A stretch of DNA of 6,693 nt from Sphingomonadales bacterium (GTDB taxonomy: Bacteria > Pseudomonadota > Alphaproteobacteria > Sphingomonadales > Sphingomonadaceae): assembly GCA_017304125.1 (NCBI GenBank), contig JAFKLV010000097.1:1-6693 (forward strand), read 5' to 3'. This document shows positions 6,301-6,693 of the stretch, in pieces. The stretch's first letter is position 1, and the number at the start of each line of letters is the position of its first letter. Under the pieces are notes generated by a model. The model made no database searches and was not told where the DNA came from. It saw only the letters and a list, made by a program, of their open reading frames with translations. Both the position numbers and the translations under genes were made by a program.

Positions 6301-6659
6301 CCCTTGCCGACGATCGTGTCGCGATTGACCAGTTCGAGCGTGCCGTCGAACGTCTTGTCGATATCCGGCACATAGACTTCGCCATACCAGAGCCCGTCGT
6401 CCTCACGCCGGAAATCGTGGAACAATTCGGTGCCGATCAGTTGATCGGTGCCCCCGGCGGCGGCATCCTCCTTGGCCTTTTCGCTCGCCGCGATGACACG
6501 GCCGCACAGCCCCTGCCCGCACGGCGCGATGCGGATGCGCACGCTGTCGCCATCGTTGCGCCAGATACCGGCGAGCGCCGGCCCGTTCTGCGCCAGCACG
6601 GGGCTTGCGATCGCGGCGGCAGCGGCCAGCACCGCGATCGGCAGCGGAGACATACGCAT
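6246..6659 (-). CDS. secreted DUF2147-family protein, 137 aa
   Basis: A signal peptide is evident: short basic start, hydrophobic core of Pro, Ala, Val and Leu (residues 5-22) and a likely signal peptidase cleavage after Ala23 (VLA-QNG), giving a mature protein of about 114 residues in the periplasm or outside. The mature part matches the DUF2147 pattern: GIWRNDGDSVRIRIAPCGQGLCGRV near residues 31-55, then a beta-rich region with WYGEVYVPDIDKTFDGTLEL at 91-110, each quoted only to mark position. Four cysteines (47, 52, 121, 128) are the only ones and could form two disulfides. Molecular function of the family is not established; a small beta-barrel binding domain is a guess. The ATG at 6659 follows AGGAG with six-base spacing; the second ATG at 6653 is too far from it. 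It appears to be the first gene of the leftward unit. Confidence 0.85.
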   Translation of the reverse strand: MRMSPLPIAVLAAAAAIASPVLAQNGPALAGIWRNDGDSVRIRIAPCGQGLCGRVIAASEKAKEDAAAGGTDQLIGTELFHDFRREDDGLWYGEVYVPDIDKTFDGTLELVNRDTIVGKGCLFAGFGCKTQSWKRVR

Positions 6660-6663
6660 ACTT

Positions 6664-6671
6664 TACTCCTT
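6664..6671 (-). promoter_or_regulatory. Shine-Dalgarno site of the DUF2147 gene
   Basis: On the minus strand the sequence reads AAGGAGTA shortly before the ATG at 6659, with six bases between AGGAG and the start codon. This near-consensus site fixes the upstream of two neighbouring ATG codons as the start. It is the strongest ribosome-binding site in the leftward gene group, in contrast to the small membrane ORF and rsmE, which lack good sites and may depend on coupling. Confidence 0.7.
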
Positions 6672-6693
6672 GGAAATCCCTTTCCCCGTCATC

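Noticed and set aside
5354..6406. rsmE extended to 350 residues from an upstream ATG
   Set aside because: The extra 106 residues run antiparallel in composition to nothing known, cross the small membrane ORF and the end of DUF2147 in another frame, and known RsmE proteins are about 240-250 residues; the start at 6088 fits.
1..6693. a hidden defence, secretion, CRISPR or other novel multi-gene system
   Set aside because: Every sizeable coding region is a recognisable housekeeping or single-enzyme gene; there are no direct-repeat arrays, no toxin-antitoxin-like pairs, no reverse transcriptase or nuclease signatures, and gene order looks like core genome.

Overview
The window is high-GC (roughly two thirds G+C by eye) chromosomal DNA from an alphaproteobacterium, most likely a sphingomonad (Sphingomonas or a relative). 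Three things support this: the plant/alphaproteobacterial type of glutamate-cysteine ligase, an rsmE gene just upstream of gshA, and a strong G/C preference at third codon positions. The assignment rests on recognised families and not on any search. I see no transposase, integrase, phage gene, CRISPR array or toxin-antitoxin pair, and the region reads as ordinary core genome.

Layout from left to right. Positions 1-636 (minus strand) hold an rRNA 2'-O-methyltransferase of the RlmB/TrmH type, cut at its C-terminus by the window edge. A 181-bp divergent spacer separates it from a rightward tRNA-Tyr(GTA) at 818-903, which has its CCA encoded. Converging on that tRNA is a microsomal-type epoxide hydrolase (929-2065, minus) with a full set of catalytic residues. 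Positions 2066-2393 contain no gene that I can support, only the hydrolase leader and some weak inverted repeats. A rightward tRNA-Gly(TCC) lies at 2394-2467. It is followed by a multi-pass membrane protein (2535-3812, plus) ending in an isoprenylcysteine carboxyl methyltransferase-like domain.

A 72-bp convergent gap (3813-3884) carries a 12-bp perfect stem-loop that is either a bidirectional terminator or a dispersed repeat. To its right the genes all run leftward: gshA (3885-5258), rsmE (5354-6088), a short single-pass membrane ORF whose stop overlaps the rsmE start as ATGA (6085 to about 6300), and a secreted DUF2147 protein (6246-6659) with a clear Shine-Dalgarno sequence. The last three are tightly packed and are probably one transcription unit. 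gshA, 95 bp further on, may be read through or have its own promoter.

The genes cover general housekeeping: modification of both ribosomal subunits (RlmB on 23S; RsmE acts on 16S), two tRNAs, the first step of glutathione synthesis, and epoxide detoxification. Glutathione and epoxide hydrolase are both defences against electrophiles, but they lie in separate, oppositely flanked units here and nothing in the sequence shows co-regulation. I did not find an undescribed system. The least understood items are the ICMT-like membrane methyltransferase, whose substrate is unknown, and the small membrane ORF with an uncertain start.
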